A stretch of 64,000 nt of DNA from Marinitoga aeolica (GCF_029910535.1 NZ_CP069362.1:496001-560000); one strand, 5' to 3'; counted from the stretch's first letter, positions 9,480-20,123 are shown. The notes: generated by a model not told the origin, from the letters alone. Numbers and translations are program-made.

Positions 9480-10650
9480 TCTTCTCAATATAAGAGAGTG
9501 ATATGTAACTAATAATGAATGACATTATTGTAAATAATAACATAATATATAAATCTTTACTTACCATTGAAAGATTGTAATTTAATAAAGCTACTTTTCT
9601 TAAAGAATCTATGGAATATTTTATCGGTAATGCATACGACCATTTATACCACACAGAATCTTTTGGAATTGAAATCAGCACATCACCAAACAATACCATT
9701 GTACCTATAAATATAGCTAATAAAAATGTTGTAGTTCTTGTTGTTTTAGAAATGGAAGCAATTAATAATCCAAATGTTGCAAACATAAATACATTTAAAA
9801 TTATTAAAATCATCATATTCATTTCGCCGCCTGAAAAATTACTCCCAAAATGTCTGAATACATAAAATGTAATAACACTTGAAATAAGACCTAAGATAAT
9901 ATATGTAAAAAGCTTATATAATGAGAATTCCCATATTTTCAAACCATTTGCTCTATATATATCCAATAATCCATTTTCCCTGGTTTGCGAAATTGAAATA
10001 CCTATACCTCCCATTGAAAAAATTAATATTAAGACAAGTATTGCAGATGGAGCTAACATGTCCTGAAAATCTAGAGACGCATTTTTTATATTTTTTAAAC
10101 TTCCATCTTTTATATTAGGGATTTGTATTTCAATATCTGGAGGATTTCTCTTTTTATCTACAGAGATTCCGCCTTTTAGAAGAAATTGAGTTGTAGATCC
10201 CGTTGAAATTTCAGGTATTCCAGATAATTCATTAAACAACGCTTTTACAACTGTATAAATTGCTACACTGCTATCTAGATCATTGGGATTGGGTACTAAA
10301 ATTAATTTTGTATTCTTATAATTTTTTAAATTATTCATAAAACCTTTTGGTATTATTAAAATTGAATCAAATTCATTATCTTTTACAGCTTTTACCAGCT
10401 CATTTTGAGATGTTATTTGAACAGCATCTTTCCATTTAAAAAATTGACTCAAAAAAAGAAAACCAAATCTTCCTAAAAAAGAATTATCCTCATTATATAC
10501 AGCTATTTTATAATCAGATAACATATTTTCTGGAAATAGGTTGGAACCTAAATACGACAGCAATACCGGAATAAGAATCAACGATAATAAAAAACCTTTA
10601 TTTCTAAAAATTTTCAAGAGTTCATATTTCATCAGTGATAATATTTTCAT
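9475..10650 (-). CDS. ABC-2 type transporter permease
   Basis: About 391 residues from the ATG at 10650, which has GAGGTGAGGG just upstream; the frame is open 36 codons further up but those codons look like spacer sequence. The architecture is that of the NatB/YhaP-type permeases: one N-terminal membrane segment (residues 18-36), a large extracytoplasmic domain (about 40-215), then five or six membrane segments (about 220-390). No ATPase gene is adjacent, so the partner must lie elsewhere. The substrate cannot be read from the sequence. It stands alone between two terminators and faces upp. Confidence 0.8.
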   Translation of the reverse strand: MKILSLMKYELLKIFRNKGFLLSLILIPVLLSYLGSNLFPENMLSDYKIAVYNEDNSFLGRFGFLFLSQFFKWKDAVQITSQNELVKAVKDNEFDSILIIPKGFMNNLKNYKNTKLILVPNPNDLDSSVAIYTVVKALFNELSGIPEISTGSTTQFLLKGGISVDKKRNPPDIEIQIPNIKDGSLKNIKNASLDFQDMLAPSAILVLILIFSMGGIGISISQTRENGLLDIYRANGLKIWEFSLYKLFTYIILGLISSVITFYVFRHFGSNFSGGEMNMMILIILNVFMFATFGLLIASISKTTRTTTFLLAIFIGTMVLFGDVLISIPKDSVWYKWSYALPIKYSIDSLRKVALLNYNLSMVSKDLYIMLLFTIMSFIISYISLSYIEKK

Positions 10651-10703
10651 TCCCTCACCTCTATCTTTTTCTAAATCTTTATATATTTTATCAAAAAAAT
10701 TAA

Positions 10704-11396
<693 letters not shown>

Positions 11397-11402
11397 GAAA
11401 CT

Positions 11403-11428
11403 AAACCGATGCTGAAATGCATCGGTTT
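11403..11428. terminator. Bidirectional terminator between upp and ftsY
   Basis: AAACCGATGC and GCATCGGTTT form a perfect 10-bp stem with a 6-base loop, followed by T-rich sequence in the upp direction. Two convergent genes end at it. Confidence 0.85.
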
Positions 11429-11430
11429 TA

Positions 11431-12336
11431 TTATTCATCTATACCTAATAATGCATTACAATAAACCTTAGGATCAAAAATCTGTAAATCATCTGCCTTT
11501 TCTCCCACACCTATAAGTTTAATTGGAATGCCTATTTCCTGATTTATAGCGAAAGCTATCCCACCTTTTGCAGTACCATCTAATTTCGTCACTACTATAC
11601 CACTTAAATCTATAGCTTCTTTAAAAACTTGCGCTTGAACTATTCCATTTTGACCTGTTGTTCCATCCAATACCAATAATGTTTCATGTGGGGCATCTGG
11701 TATAACCTTTTGAATTACCCTCTTTATTTTTTTCAATTCTTCCATTAAATTACTTTTAGTATGTAACCTTCCTGCTGTGTCAATGATAACTACATCTCTA
11801 TTTTTAGCTACTGCATGATTCAGAGCATCATAAGCCACAGCTGCAGCATCTGCTCCATGTGAATGTGCAATTACATCAATATTTAATCTATTTCCCCATT
11901 CTTTTAATTGCTCTATAGCTGCTGCCCTGAATGTATCTCCAGCAGCAAACACAACATCATTCCCCTTTTCTTTATAAATTTTTCCCAGTTTTGCAATAGT
12001 TGTGGTTTTCCCTGTACCATTAACCCCAACTACTAAAATAACAAAAGGTTTTTTATCCGGATTAAATTCCAAAGGCTTATTGTCAAGATGTTCTACCATA
12101 ATATCTCTTAAAAGTAGAAGTGGATCTTCATTTTTTTCTTTTCTATATCTTTCTTTCAATTTCTCCAATATATCATGTGTAGCTTCAACTCCAACATCTG
12201 ATAAAATCATTATTTCTTCAAGCTCTTCCAAAACATCATCATCAAGTGTTCTTCCAGAAAATAGCGTTTTAATATTCCCAAAAAATTTATCTCTTGTTTT
12301 TTTCAACCCTTTAGCTATCTTATTAAAAAAACCCAT
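11431..12336 (-). CDS. ftsY: Signal recognition particle receptor FtsY
   Basis: About 301 residues from the ATG at 12336 (AGGAGG at 12343-12348); six further codons upstream are open but lack a binding site. The N-terminal helical N domain is short and lacks the long acidic A domain of E. coli. The NG GTPase core has GVNGTGKTTTIAKL (P-loop), DTFRAAAIEQL, DTAGR, TKLDGTAKGG and GVGEKADDL. FtsY docks the ribosome-SRP complex at the membrane and hydrolyses GTP with Ffh. It is a single-gene unit here. Confidence 0.97.
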   Translation of the reverse strand: MGFFNKIAKGLKKTRDKFFGNIKTLFSGRTLDDDVLEELEEIMILSDVGVEATHDILEKLKERYRKEKNEDPLLLLRDIMVEHLDNKPLEFNPDKKPFVILVVGVNGTGKTTTIAKLGKIYKEKGNDVVFAAGDTFRAAAIEQLKEWGNRLNIDVIAHSHGADAAAVAYDALNHAVAKNRDVVIIDTAGRLHTKSNLMEELKKIKRVIQKVIPDAPHETLLVLDGTTGQNGIVQAQVFKEAIDLSGIVVTKLDGTAKGGIAFAINQEIGIPIKLIGVGEKADDLQIFDPKVYCNALLGIDE

Positions 12337-12448
12337 CTTAAACCTCCTGCTCAATTTTGCTTTTATTTTTACAACATATATTTTATCATTAATTCCTGTA
12401 ATTTCAAAATTTTCTATTTATTAGAATGTAAAATTTAATATGTTGTAT

Positions 12449-12477
12449 TTGGAAATTTTGCAATGAAATGGTAAAAT
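12449..12477 (+). promoter_or_regulatory. Promoter of the DUF2225/lipoprotein unit
   Basis: TTGGAA (12449-12454) and TAAAAT (12472-12477) are separated by exactly 17 bases, and the -10 is preceded by TGG (extended -10). It lies 40 bases upstream of the first gene of the unit. Confidence 0.65.
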
Positions 12478-12516
12478 AATTTTAGCAGTATTAAGATATA
12501 AAAAGAGGTGTAATAA

Positions 12517-13173
12517 ATGGGAGACTTTTGGGAAGATTCTACTACCTGTCCTTTATGCGGAAGAGCTTTTAATTATACTAAAATAAAATATGACAGTATT
12601 AGAATTGAAAAATATGAAGATGATCTAAAACCTATTTTCAAAGGACCTAATCCACAAAATTTTTCTATTTTAACCTGTCCAAAGTGCGGTTTTACATTCT
12701 TTTCTGAAGATACTGACTTATTAAAAAAAGTTTCTAAAGAAACAAAAAAAGAATTAAAAAATTATTTAAAAAGAGCTCGTGACAAACTAGGAAGAATTGA
12801 TAATACAAAAAATAAAGATACGGAATTTTTAAAAAAACAATATGCTCTTGCTGGAATAATATATAGAATTCTCAACAAACCCGGAAATGTTGCTAAAAGT
12901 TTAATTAGACTTGCCTGGATTTTTAGGGATGAAAATAAAACGATGGAAGAACTGAAATTATTGATTTCTGCTGTAAAAATATTAGAAGAAAATTTTAAAA
13001 ATTTAAATTCAGATGAAGAATTAATTATTTATTATTTTTTTAAGGGATATACAAATTTACGTATAGGAAAAAGAAAAGAAGCAAAAGAATTTTTTAATAA
13101 ACTTGTAGGAAGATATAGAAATAGTAAAAATCCTTATGTAAAAAAAGCTGAATTTTTGAAAGGTGATCTATGA
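12517..13173 (+). CDS. DUF2225 zinc-ribbon/TPR-like protein
   Basis: A 218-residue cytoplasmic protein. Two CPxC knuckles, CPLC near residue 11 and CPKC near residue 54, form a probable zinc ribbon, as in the DUF2225 family. Residues 75-215 are helical with a repeat-like pattern (YALAGIIYRILNKP, SLIRLAWIFRDENK, YFFKGYTNLRIGKRKEA) that fits TPR-type scaffolds. The family is common in Thermotogota and Firmicutes without an assigned function. It overlaps the next gene by four bases (ATGA), so the two are coupled. Confidence 0.75.
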   Translation: MGDFWEDSTTCPLCGRAFNYTKIKYDSIRIEKYEDDLKPIFKGPNPQNFSILTCPKCGFTFFSEDTDLLKKVSKETKKELKNYLKRARDKLGRIDNTKNKDTEFLKKQYALAGIIYRILNKPGNVAKSLIRLAWIFRDENKTMEELKLLISAVKILEENFKNLNSDEELIIYYFFKGYTNLRIGKRKEAKEFFNKLVGRYRNSKNPYVKKAEFLKGDL

Positions 13174-15374
13174 TGAGAAAAAATTTTTTTATATTCATAC
13201 TTATTTTTGTAATAAGCATTTTTTTTAATTCATGTTCTTTGCTTCAACCAACTATTACTAACCCTGAAATAGAAAGTAGATTAAACAATCTGGAAAGTGA
13301 AGTAACTTCTCTAAAGCTAACTTTAAACAATTACAATCAAACACTTACTGAGTACAAAGATTATGTTAATCAAACAAATAAAAAAATAAATGATATTTCT
13401 AATAACATTAGGGTATTAAAAAGTGAAATAAAAAATATATCTTACACCCTTGATTCATCCAATACGCAAATTCAACAAATATTAAAAGATTATAATTCTG
13501 AGTTGTCACTTATAAATAAATCTTTGAACGATTTAAAAAGTAAAATTTCCGTATTAGAAAAAAGAAAAGACGACAAATTTTATACTGATATATTAAATAC
13601 TTTTGAAAATAGATTAAAAAATATCGAAAACAATATACAAATCCTAAATAACGAAACCGTAAAAACCGAAGATTTACCATCAATTACAAAAAAATTTATT
13701 ACTAAAGATTCAACGATTCTCGCAGATAATAAAAACTATATAGATTCAAAATTCAGTTCTTTAAATAAACAATTTAAGGAATCTATAAATACTATAAATC
13801 AGAATGTTTTTTCTTTAAATTCAAGTATAACAAATGTACAAAATTCAGTAAGCGATTATTATACTGAATTTCTTAAATTTAAACAAAATAATGAAAAGAA
13901 TTTTTCAAATATTAGCGTTCAAATTTCTGATTTAGATAAGCGTTTAACCGATTTAAGGCAGAATAATAAAATATTGGAAAATAAACTAAAAGATTTAAGC
14001 ACAGATCTATATAAAATTACACTTAGTTCAACTGAAATAAAAAATTCTATTGATAAGTCTGTTAAAACAAATATTGATAATTTATTAAAAACCGTAAACT
14101 CATTGGATAAAATCTGGCAAATAAATTTTGAAACACTTGAAAATGATCTAGATTCTTTAAAAAACGATTATTCCAAATTTAAAGAAAACACATCCGGAAT
14201 TATAAGTGAGGAAAATCTAAAAAAATACGTTTATGAATCTGTTGAAACCGAAACCCAAAGAGAAGTTGCTAAACTATTTTATAAAACCAAAAGTGAAGAA
14301 TTACTTAAAATTAAAAGTCTTGAAGAAAAGCTGGATAATGTAGATAAGACAATAGGAAACCTTAAAAATTCTTTTGAATTATTATCTTCAAGACCTATTA
14401 ACACTTTTGACGAAAAATACAAAACAAAATTAGAAGAGCTTGAAAGAGAACTAACAAATGCTTTAATATCATTTTCAAATGCAGAAATTAAAAATTTGTT
14501 TGGTTCTGGTGACCAGATTATTTATAAAATAAAACCCGGAGATACTTTAAGTCAGATTGCAGTAGCTTTTGGATTAGGATATAATGGTATTGATTTAATA
14601 AAAGTGGCCAATAATATAGATGATCCAAGAACTATTAGAGTTGGACAAAAAATTATTATCCCTGTGAATAATATTGAGAAATTCCTAAACTGGCCTTTAA
14701 GCTATACTACACCTGCAAATTATGAAAGGATAGTTATTAGATTCGGCGATAGAATTTCAACTGGTGTAGCAGTAGGGCTGGGAATATTACCATTAAAAAA
14801 TGAATCTATAAAACCCGCATTACCTGGAAGGGTATTAGAAACTGGCAATTTATCTAATAATAGTTATTATATTAAAATTGACCATGGAAATGGAGTTGTT
14901 ACTGTTTACTCAAATTTAATTTCAATTAATGTAAAAGAAGGAAAGTGGGTAGATTCAGAAACTATTTTAGGAACGGTTAAAAAAGATAAATTATTTAATT
15001 TTGAAATATGGAAAAATGGGGAGCCTAAAGATCCTATGAAATTATTTTTTAAATATCTTGGAAACTTTAAAGCAACATTTTATACAGAATGGGATGATAA
15101 AATAATCTATTATCCAGCATTTAGACTAACAAAATCTCAAAATGTCCCCAGACCATGGGTTACAGTTGCTGCGGATCCAAATTTTTTGCCTTTAGGAACT
15201 GTAGTATATATACCTGAATTTAGAAATTCTCCGAATTTTGGTTTTTTCGAAATTGAGGATATAGGTTCAAAAATTAGAGGTAATCGCTTAGATATATATA
15301 TTAATGATGTAAGACTTGCTCAAAATACACAAGATGTAAGTGTTTATGTTGTTGGGGAAAAAAATAGGAGGTAA
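13170..15374 (+). CDS. Lipoprotein with coiled coil, LysM, degenerate M23 and 3D domains
   Basis: A 734-residue envelope protein. Residues 1-22 are a lipoprotein signal with a lipobox ending in FNSC. Residues 30-440 are a long coiled coil. A LysM peptidoglycan-binding domain lies at about 449-498 (YKIKPGDTLSQIA). A LytM/M23-like fold follows at about 545-630 and keeps the DHGNGVVTVYSNL strand, but the position of the zinc-binding HxH reads FNF, so it is probably not an active endopeptidase. The C-terminus (about 633-730) is a 3D domain with VAADPNFLPLGT and IEDIGSKIRGNRLDIYI, related to MltA-type lytic transglycosylases, and keeps its acidic residues. Start coupled to the DUF2225 gene. Likely role: wall remodelling across the periplasm or under the toga. 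Confidence 0.85.
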   Translation: MMRKNFFIFILIFVISIFFNSCSLLQPTITNPEIESRLNNLESEVTSLKLTLNNYNQTLTEYKDYVNQTNKKINDISNNIRVLKSEIKNISYTLDSSNTQIQQILKDYNSELSLINKSLNDLKSKISVLEKRKDDKFYTDILNTFENRLKNIENNIQILNNETVKTEDLPSITKKFITKDSTILADNKNYIDSKFSSLNKQFKESINTINQNVFSLNSSITNVQNSVSDYYTEFLKFKQNNEKNFSNISVQISDLDKRLTDLRQNNKILENKLKDLSTDLYKITLSSTEIKNSIDKSVKTNIDNLLKTVNSLDKIWQINFETLENDLDSLKNDYSKFKENTSGIISEENLKKYVYESVETETQREVAKLFYKTKSEELLKIKSLEEKLDNVDKTIGNLKNSFELLSSRPINTFDEKYKTKLEELERELTNALISFSNAEIKNLFGSGDQIIYKIKPGDTLSQIAVAFGLGYNGIDLIKVANNIDDPRTIRVGQKIIIPVNNIEKFLNWPLSYTTPANYERIVIRFGDRISTGVAVGLGILPLKNESIKPALPGRVLETGNLSNNSYYIKIDHGNGVVTVYSNLISINVKEGKWVDSETILGTVKKDKLFNFEIWKNGEPKDPMKLFFKYLGNFKATFYTEWDDKIIYYPAFRLTKSQNVPRPWVTVAADPNFLPLGTVVYIPEFRNSPNFGFFEIEDIGSKIRGNRLDIYINDVRLAQNTQDVSVYVVGEKNRR

Positions 15375-15378
15375 AATT

Positions 15379-15858
15379 ATGGGATTAACAGTTAAAAGTA
15401 GTTATGCTTTAAGAGCATTATATGAGCTTGCGATTCTCCACAAAAATGGGGTTGAAAGAGTTTCTATAAATGAACTATCTTCAAAACAAAAAATACCTAA
15501 AGACTTTTTAGAAAAGATTTTCAGCGAATTGAGAGAATATGGAATAGTTGATTCTGTAAGAGGAAGATACGGTGGTTATGCTTTAAGCAAAAAACCAGAA
15601 AATTTAAAATTAAGTGAAATTATTTATATACTCGATAAGCCATTTCAATCATACGAATGTGTTGTCACAGGAAAATGCGAAACTCTTGGTTCAGAATGTG
15701 CGGTTGGATATATATGGAAAAAAGTAAACGCTATTTTAATGCAAGAACTTTCTAAAATAACGCTTGCTGAATTAGTAAAATTGGGAGAAAAATTGGAATT
15801 AATGGGAGGAAATACTGTTGAAGAAAAAATTGATAATGCTAATGAGCGGAGGAGTTGA
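15379..15858 (+). CDS. Rrf2 family regulator, probably Fe-S binding
   Basis: About 159 residues from the ATG at 15379, which has AGGAGG eight bases upstream. The winged helix is clear (MGLTVKSSYALRALYELA, IPKDFLEKIFSELREYGIVDSVRGRYGGYAL). Three cysteines, C94, C100 and C107 (C-x5-C-x6-C), sit where IscR and NsrR bind an iron-sulfur cluster, so a redox or NO-sensing role or control of sulfur metabolism is likely. It overlaps mnmA by 41 bases and may control it. No isc or suf genes are in this window. CymR-type regulators lack these cysteines, which argues against that alternative. Confidence 0.85.
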   Translation: MGLTVKSSYALRALYELAILHKNGVERVSINELSSKQKIPKDFLEKIFSELREYGIVDSVRGRYGGYALSKKPENLKLSEIIYILDKPFQSYECVVTGKCETLGSECAVGYIWKKVNAILMQELSKITLAELVKLGEKLELMGGNTVEEKIDNANERRS

Positions 15859-16909
15859 TAGTTCTGTTGCTGCTTATTTAGCTAAAGAAATGGGATATGA
15901 AATCATAGGTGTACATTTTAAGACTATTCCTGATGAAATATTTTTAAAAATTCCTGAAAAGAAAAAAATTTGTTGTAGTCCTTCTGACACTTATGACGCT
16001 CTGAGAATTGCTAATAAATTAGGGTTCGAATTAAAAGTTATCAAAATATACGAAGAATTTAAAGATAAAATAATCAATTATTTTATAAATGAATATAAAA
16101 AAGGATATACTCCAAATCCATGTATGTTATGTAATAAATATTTTAAATTTGGTTTAGCTGTTGATTTACTTAAAGAATATAATGCTGATTTTGTAGCTTC
16201 TGGCCATTATGCAATAAGCGAATTTTCAAAAAAATATAATACATGGATAATAAGAAAAGGTATTGATAATTCTAAAGATCAATCATATTTTTTAGCTTAT
16301 ATTGATAAAAAATATATACCAAAAATTATATTCCCAAATGGGAAATATACAAAGGATGAAATAAGAAAAATCGCAGAAAAGCTAGACCTTAATATTGCAA
16401 AAAAAGTTGACAGCCAGGAATTATGTTTTATACCAGATAATGATTATCGACGTTTTTTAAAAGACAACAATATAAATATAACCAAAGGTGAAGCGCTAGA
16501 TTTAGATGGGAATGTAATAGGTGAACATACAGGTTATACAAATTATACTATAGGTCAAAGAACAGGTATTAAATATTTTAAAAATCCAAACATTAAAATG
16601 CATGTATATAAAATAATCCCGGATAAAAACCAAATTATTGTTGCACCAACAGATAAAGTTTATTTTAAAGGCCTCATAGCTGGAGAATTTAATTTTATGG
16701 TCGATTTTGAAAAAATTGAAGCTCGATGTAGAATACGAAAGAGAAATGAAGAAAAAGATGCATATATAGAGAAAATTAGTGAAAATAAAATAAAGGTAAT
16801 TTTTAAAGAACCAATTTTCGCAGTTACACCAGGACAATTTGCTGTTGTTTATGATAAAGATGGGGTTATTTTAGGAGCAGGAAAAATAGAGAAATATCTG
16901 GAGGTATAA
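15818..16909 (+). CDS. mnmA: tRNA-specific 2-thiouridylase MnmA
   Basis: A 363-residue ATP pyrophosphatase that puts sulfur on U34 of tRNA-Lys, -Glu and -Gln. The PP-loop MSGGVDSSVAA is at residues 9-19; the catalytic cysteines are in NPCMLCNKYFKF and in the SQELCFIPD loop; GHTGYTNYTIGQR-like sequence marks the central domain. The TTG start at 15818 is chosen because GGGAGGA lies 7 bases upstream; this places 41 bases inside the Rrf2 gene. The sulfur donor cysteine desulfurase is not encoded nearby. coaD follows after one base. Confidence 0.95.
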   Translation: MKKKLIMLMSGGVDSSVAAYLAKEMGYEIIGVHFKTIPDEIFLKIPEKKKICCSPSDTYDALRIANKLGFELKVIKIYEEFKDKIINYFINEYKKGYTPNPCMLCNKYFKFGLAVDLLKEYNADFVASGHYAISEFSKKYNTWIIRKGIDNSKDQSYFLAYIDKKYIPKIIFPNGKYTKDEIRKIAEKLDLNIAKKVDSQELCFIPDNDYRRFLKDNNINITKGEALDLDGNVIGEHTGYTNYTIGQRTGIKYFKNPNIKMHVYKIIPDKNQIIVAPTDKVYFKGLIAGEFNFMVDFEKIEARCRIRKRNEEKDAYIEKISENKIKVIFKEPIFAVTPGQFAVVYDKDGVILGAGKIEKYLEV

Positions 16910-16910
16910 T

Positions 16911-17399
16911 ATGTCAAAAGCAATATATCCAGGAAGTTTTGATCCTATAACATATGGCCATTTAAATATAATTGATAGAGCTGCTAAAATATTTGATGAG
17001 TTATATATTGTTGTTTTACATAATGTTAATAAAAAATATTTTTTCAGTTGTAAAGAGAGAGTCCAAATAACTAAAGATGCATTAAAAGATTACAAAAATA
17101 TTCATGTTGAAAGTTATGAAGGTTTATTGGTCGATTATGCAAAAATGAAAAATATTAATGTTGTTATTCGCGGATTAAGGGCTGTTTCTGATTTTGAATA
17201 CGAATTACAGCTTGCAAATGCAAATAGATCTTTACATGAAGATCTCGAAATATTGTTTTTGATGACAGATACAGAATTTTCTTTTATTTCTTCTACAATT
17301 GTAAAAGAAGTGGCGAAATTTGGTGGTAATATTTCTCAATGGGTACCTAAAAATGTAGAAAATGCTATAATTAAAAAAATTAGTAATAACAATGTTTAA
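16911..17399 (+). CDS. coaD: Phosphopantetheine adenylyltransferase
   Basis: A 162-residue nucleotidyltransferase of coenzyme A synthesis that joins 4'-phosphopantetheine and ATP. The HxGH motif is in YPGSFDPITYGHLNII (here T-Y-G-H, with the second His kept) and the ISSTIVKEV motif binds ATP. VIRGLRAVSDFEYE is the family signature. It is the last gene of the Rrf2-mnmA-coaD unit; the type III pantothenate kinase of the same pathway lies at 58 kb. Confidence 0.95.
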   Translation: MSKAIYPGSFDPITYGHLNIIDRAAKIFDELYIVVLHNVNKKYFFSCKERVQITKDALKDYKNIHVESYEGLLVDYAKMKNINVVIRGLRAVSDFEYELQLANANRSLHEDLEILFLMTDTEFSFISSTIVKEVAKFGGNISQWVPKNVENAIIKKISNNNV

Positions 17400-17463
17400 A
17401 AAAAGAAAAGTTATTATGTTAAAATCTTTGTGAATTTTAAGAAAATATTAGGAGGGAATTGAA

Positions 17464-18063
17464 ATGGCTATAACTGCTGCTGATGTAAAAAAATTAAGAG
17501 ATGCAACTGGTGCAGGTATGATGGATTGTAAAAAAGCTTTAGTAGAAGCTGATGGAGATTTTGATAAAGCTGTTGAAATTTTAAGAATAAAAGGTGCTGC
17601 AAAAGCTGCAAAAAAAGCTAGCAGAAGCACCGGTGAAGGAATTATTTACTCATACATTCATCACAATGAAAAAATTGGTGTATTATTAGAATTGAACTGT
17701 GAAACAGATTTTGTTGCAAGAACTGAAGAATTTCACGATTTAGCAAAACAAATTTCCTTACAAATTGCTTCTATGAGACCAAAATGGTTAAAAAGAGAAG
17801 ATGTTCCTGAAGAAGTTATTGCTAAAGAAAAAGAAATATATATGGAAGAAATGAAAGAATCTGGAAAACCTGAACATATTATTGAAAAAATCGTAGAAAA
17901 CAAAATAAACAAATTCTTTGAAGATAATTGCTTATTAGAACAGGAATTTGTATTTGCAGAAGAAAAAGGAACAAAAATAAAAGATCTTATTACTGCAGCT
18001 ATTGCAAAAATTGGTGAAAATATTCAAGTTTCAAGATTTGCAAGATTTGAAATAGGAGAATAA
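17464..18063 (+). CDS. tsf: Elongation factor Ts
   Basis: A 199-residue nucleotide exchange factor for EF-Tu, of the short form common in thermophiles. The N-terminal [12 protein letters not shown]-type motif appears as [16 protein letters not shown], followed by the [15 protein letters not shown] core. AGGAGGG precedes the start. In most bacteria rpsB lies directly upstream; here coaD does and rpsB is absent from the window. An extended -10-like TGTTAAAAT at 17417-17425 may drive the gene. Confidence 0.95.
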   Translation: MAITAADVKKLRDATGAGMMDCKKALVEADGDFDKAVEILRIKGAAKAAKKASRSTGEGIIYSYIHHNEKIGVLLELNCETDFVARTEEFHDLAKQISLQIASMRPKWLKREDVPEEVIAKEKEIYMEEMKESGKPEHIIEKIVENKINKFFEDNCLLEQEFVFAEEKGTKIKDLITAAIAKIGENIQVSRFARFEIGE

Positions 18064-18068
18064 TATAT

Positions 18069-18098
18069 AGGGGTGGTTGTTGTCCACCCTTTTTTTTA
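18069..18098 (+). terminator. Terminator/attenuator between tsf and pyrH
   Basis: GGGTGG and CCACCC (18071-18089) close a 7-base loop, followed by eight or nine T. It lies in the 53-base gap between tsf and pyrH and should limit transcription into pyrH-eno. Confidence 0.75.
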
Positions 18099-18116
18099 AG
18101 GAAAAGGGGGGTAAAT

Positions 18117-18815
18117 ATGTATAAAAGAATCCTATTAAAACTAAGCGGTGAAGTATTATCCGGTGAAGACAAAAAAGGATTTGATGAAAATGCCTTAGAG
18201 TATTTAGCTAATGAAATAAAAGAAGTAGTTAAAAATGGAATAAAATTAGGCATGGTAATTGGAGCAGGAAATTTATTTAGAGGTCGCGAGTTGCAAAATG
18301 TCACAAATAGCATAGGAGACCATATAGGAATGTTGGGAACAGTAATTAATGCTCTTTATTTAAAAGATTACTTTGAGAAAAAAGGAATTAAGACGGTTGT
18401 GGTTTCACAAATAGTAAATCTACCTTCTGTAAGAATTATTCATTACGATGATATAGAATTATATTTCAACGCAGGTTATGTCGTAATATTTGCAGGTGGA
18501 ACTTCAAATCCATTTTTTACCACGGATACTGCAGCTGCATTAAGAGCTGTTGAAATGAAAGCTGATGTTTTAATTAAAGCTACAAAAGTTGATGGAATTT
18601 ATGACAAAGACCCCAAAAAATTCAAAAATGCTAAAAAATATGATAAAATAACATATGATGATGCTATAAATTTAGGATTAAAAATAATGGATACCGAGGC
18701 TTTTTCTATCTGTAAAAGATATAAAATGCCTATAATTGTTTTAAATTTCTTTAAAAAAAGAAACTTATTAAATGCTATATTAGATTCTGGTATTGGTACT
18801 TTTGTTAAACCTTAG
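18117..18815 (+). CDS. pyrH: UMP kinase
   Basis: A 232-residue hexameric bacterial-type UMP kinase of the amino acid kinase fold that converts UMP to UDP with ATP. Signature motifs are [13 protein letters not shown] at the N-terminus, GAGNLFRG, and [20 protein letters not shown]. The start has a GGGGGG binding site. Downstream of tsf as in many genomes, but the usual frr is missing and eno follows instead after 14 bases. Confidence 0.95.
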   Translation: MYKRILLKLSGEVLSGEDKKGFDENALEYLANEIKEVVKNGIKLGMVIGAGNLFRGRELQNVTNSIGDHIGMLGTVINALYLKDYFEKKGIKTVVVSQIVNLPSVRIIHYDDIELYFNAGYVVIFAGGTSNPFFTTDTAAALRAVEMKADVLIKATKVDGIYDKDPKKFKNAKKYDKITYDDAINLGLKIMDTEAFSICKRYKMPIIVLNFFKKRNLLNAILDSGIGTFVKP

Positions 18816-18829
18816 GGAGGTGGAGAAAC

Positions 18830-20122
18830 ATGTGGTATGATGAAATTGTTTCAGTAAACGCAAGAGAAGTGTTAGATTCAAGAGGGAATCCAACAGTTGA
18901 AGCTGTTGTAGAATTAGCCAGTGGTGCTATGGGAAAAGCTATCGTTCCATCAGGGGCTTCAACTGGAAAATTTGAAGCATTAGAATTGAGAGATGGTGAT
19001 AAATCAAGGTTTAAAGGAAAAGGTGTATTAACAGCTGTAAAAAATATAAATGAAATTATAGCAAAAGAATTAGTAGGATTTAATGTTTTTGATCAACCTT
19101 TAATTGACAAAGTAATGTTAGAATTAGATGGAACAGAAAACAAATCAAAATTAGGTGCAAATGCTATTTTAGCTGTTTCTATGGCAGTTGCAAGAGCTGC
19201 TGCAGATTCATTGGGAATTCCTTTATACAAATACTTAGGTGGTCCTAATGCAAAGGTTTTACCTGTTCCTTTAATGAATATCGTTAACGGCGGAGAACAT
19301 GCTGATAACAATTTAGATATTCAAGAATTTATGATTGTTCCAGCAGGATTCGATAAATTCTCAGATGCTTTAAGAGCTGGTGCTGAAGTATTCCATTCAT
19401 TAAAATCATTGTTAAAAAAAGAAGGCCATGTTACAGCTGTTGGAGATGAAGGCGGATTTGCCCCTAACTTAAATTCAAATGAAGAAGCTATTCAATTCAT
19501 AATTAAAGCTATTGAAGACGCTGGTTACAAAGCGGGAGAACATGTTTTTATCGCTTTAGACTGTGCAGCATCTGAATATTATGATGAAGAAAAGAAAGTA
19601 TATAATATCGATGGTAAAGAATTATCAGCTGACGAAGCTATGGAATATTATGAAATGTTAATTGATAAATATCCTATTGTTTCAATAGAAGATCCATTTG
19701 ATCAAGAAGACTGGGAAGCATATAAGAATTTCACAGCAAAAGTTGGTGGAAAAGTACAAATTGTTGGTGATGACTTATATGTAACTAATGTAAAAAGATT
19801 ACAAAAAGGTATTGATATGAAAGCAACAAATTCAATTTTGATAAAGTTAAATCAAATCGGTTCTGTTACAGAAACATTAGATGCTATGGAATTAGCTATG
19901 AAAAGTAATATGACAAATGTTGTTTCTCATAGATCTGGTGAAAGCGAAGATACATTTATCGCCGATTTGGCAGTAGCTATGAATGCAGGATTTATAAAAA
20001 CTGGATCTTTATCAAGAAGTGAGAGAATTGCAAAATACAATCAATTATTAAGAATTGAAGAAGAATTAGGTGAAGTTGCTGAGTATAAAGGATTAAAGGC
20101 TTTTTATTCTTTAAGAAAGTAA
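18830..20122 (+). CDS. eno: Enolase
   Basis: A 430-residue glycolytic enzyme that interconverts 2-phosphoglycerate and phosphoenolpyruvate. Motifs: [32 protein letters not shown], metal ligands in the [11 protein letters not shown] and VGDDLYVTN segments, catalytic Lys in [11 protein letters not shown], and [18 protein letters not shown] near the end. AGGGAGGTGG precedes the start. Codon use is the optimised type of a highly expressed gene (GCT, GTT, AGA rich). It ends at a strong terminator. Confidence 0.98.
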   Translation: MWYDEIVSVNAREVLDSRGNPTVEAVVELASGAMGKAIVPSGASTGKFEALELRDGDKSRFKGKGVLTAVKNINEIIAKELVGFNVFDQPLIDKVMLELDGTENKSKLGANAILAVSMAVARAAADSLGIPLYKYLGGPNAKVLPVPLMNIVNGGEHADNNLDIQEFMIVPAGFDKFSDALRAGAEVFHSLKSLLKKEGHVTAVGDEGGFAPNLNSNEEAIQFIIKAIEDAGYKAGEHVFIALDCAASEYYDEEKKVYNIDGKELSADEAMEYYEMLIDKYPIVSIEDPFDQEDWEAYKNFTAKVGGKVQIVGDDLYVTNVKRLQKGIDMKATNSILIKLNQIGSVTETLDAMELAMKSNMTNVVSHRSGESEDTFIADLAVAMNAGFIKTGSLSRSERIAKYNQLLRIEEELGEVAEYKGLKAFYSLRK

Positions 20123-20123
20123 C

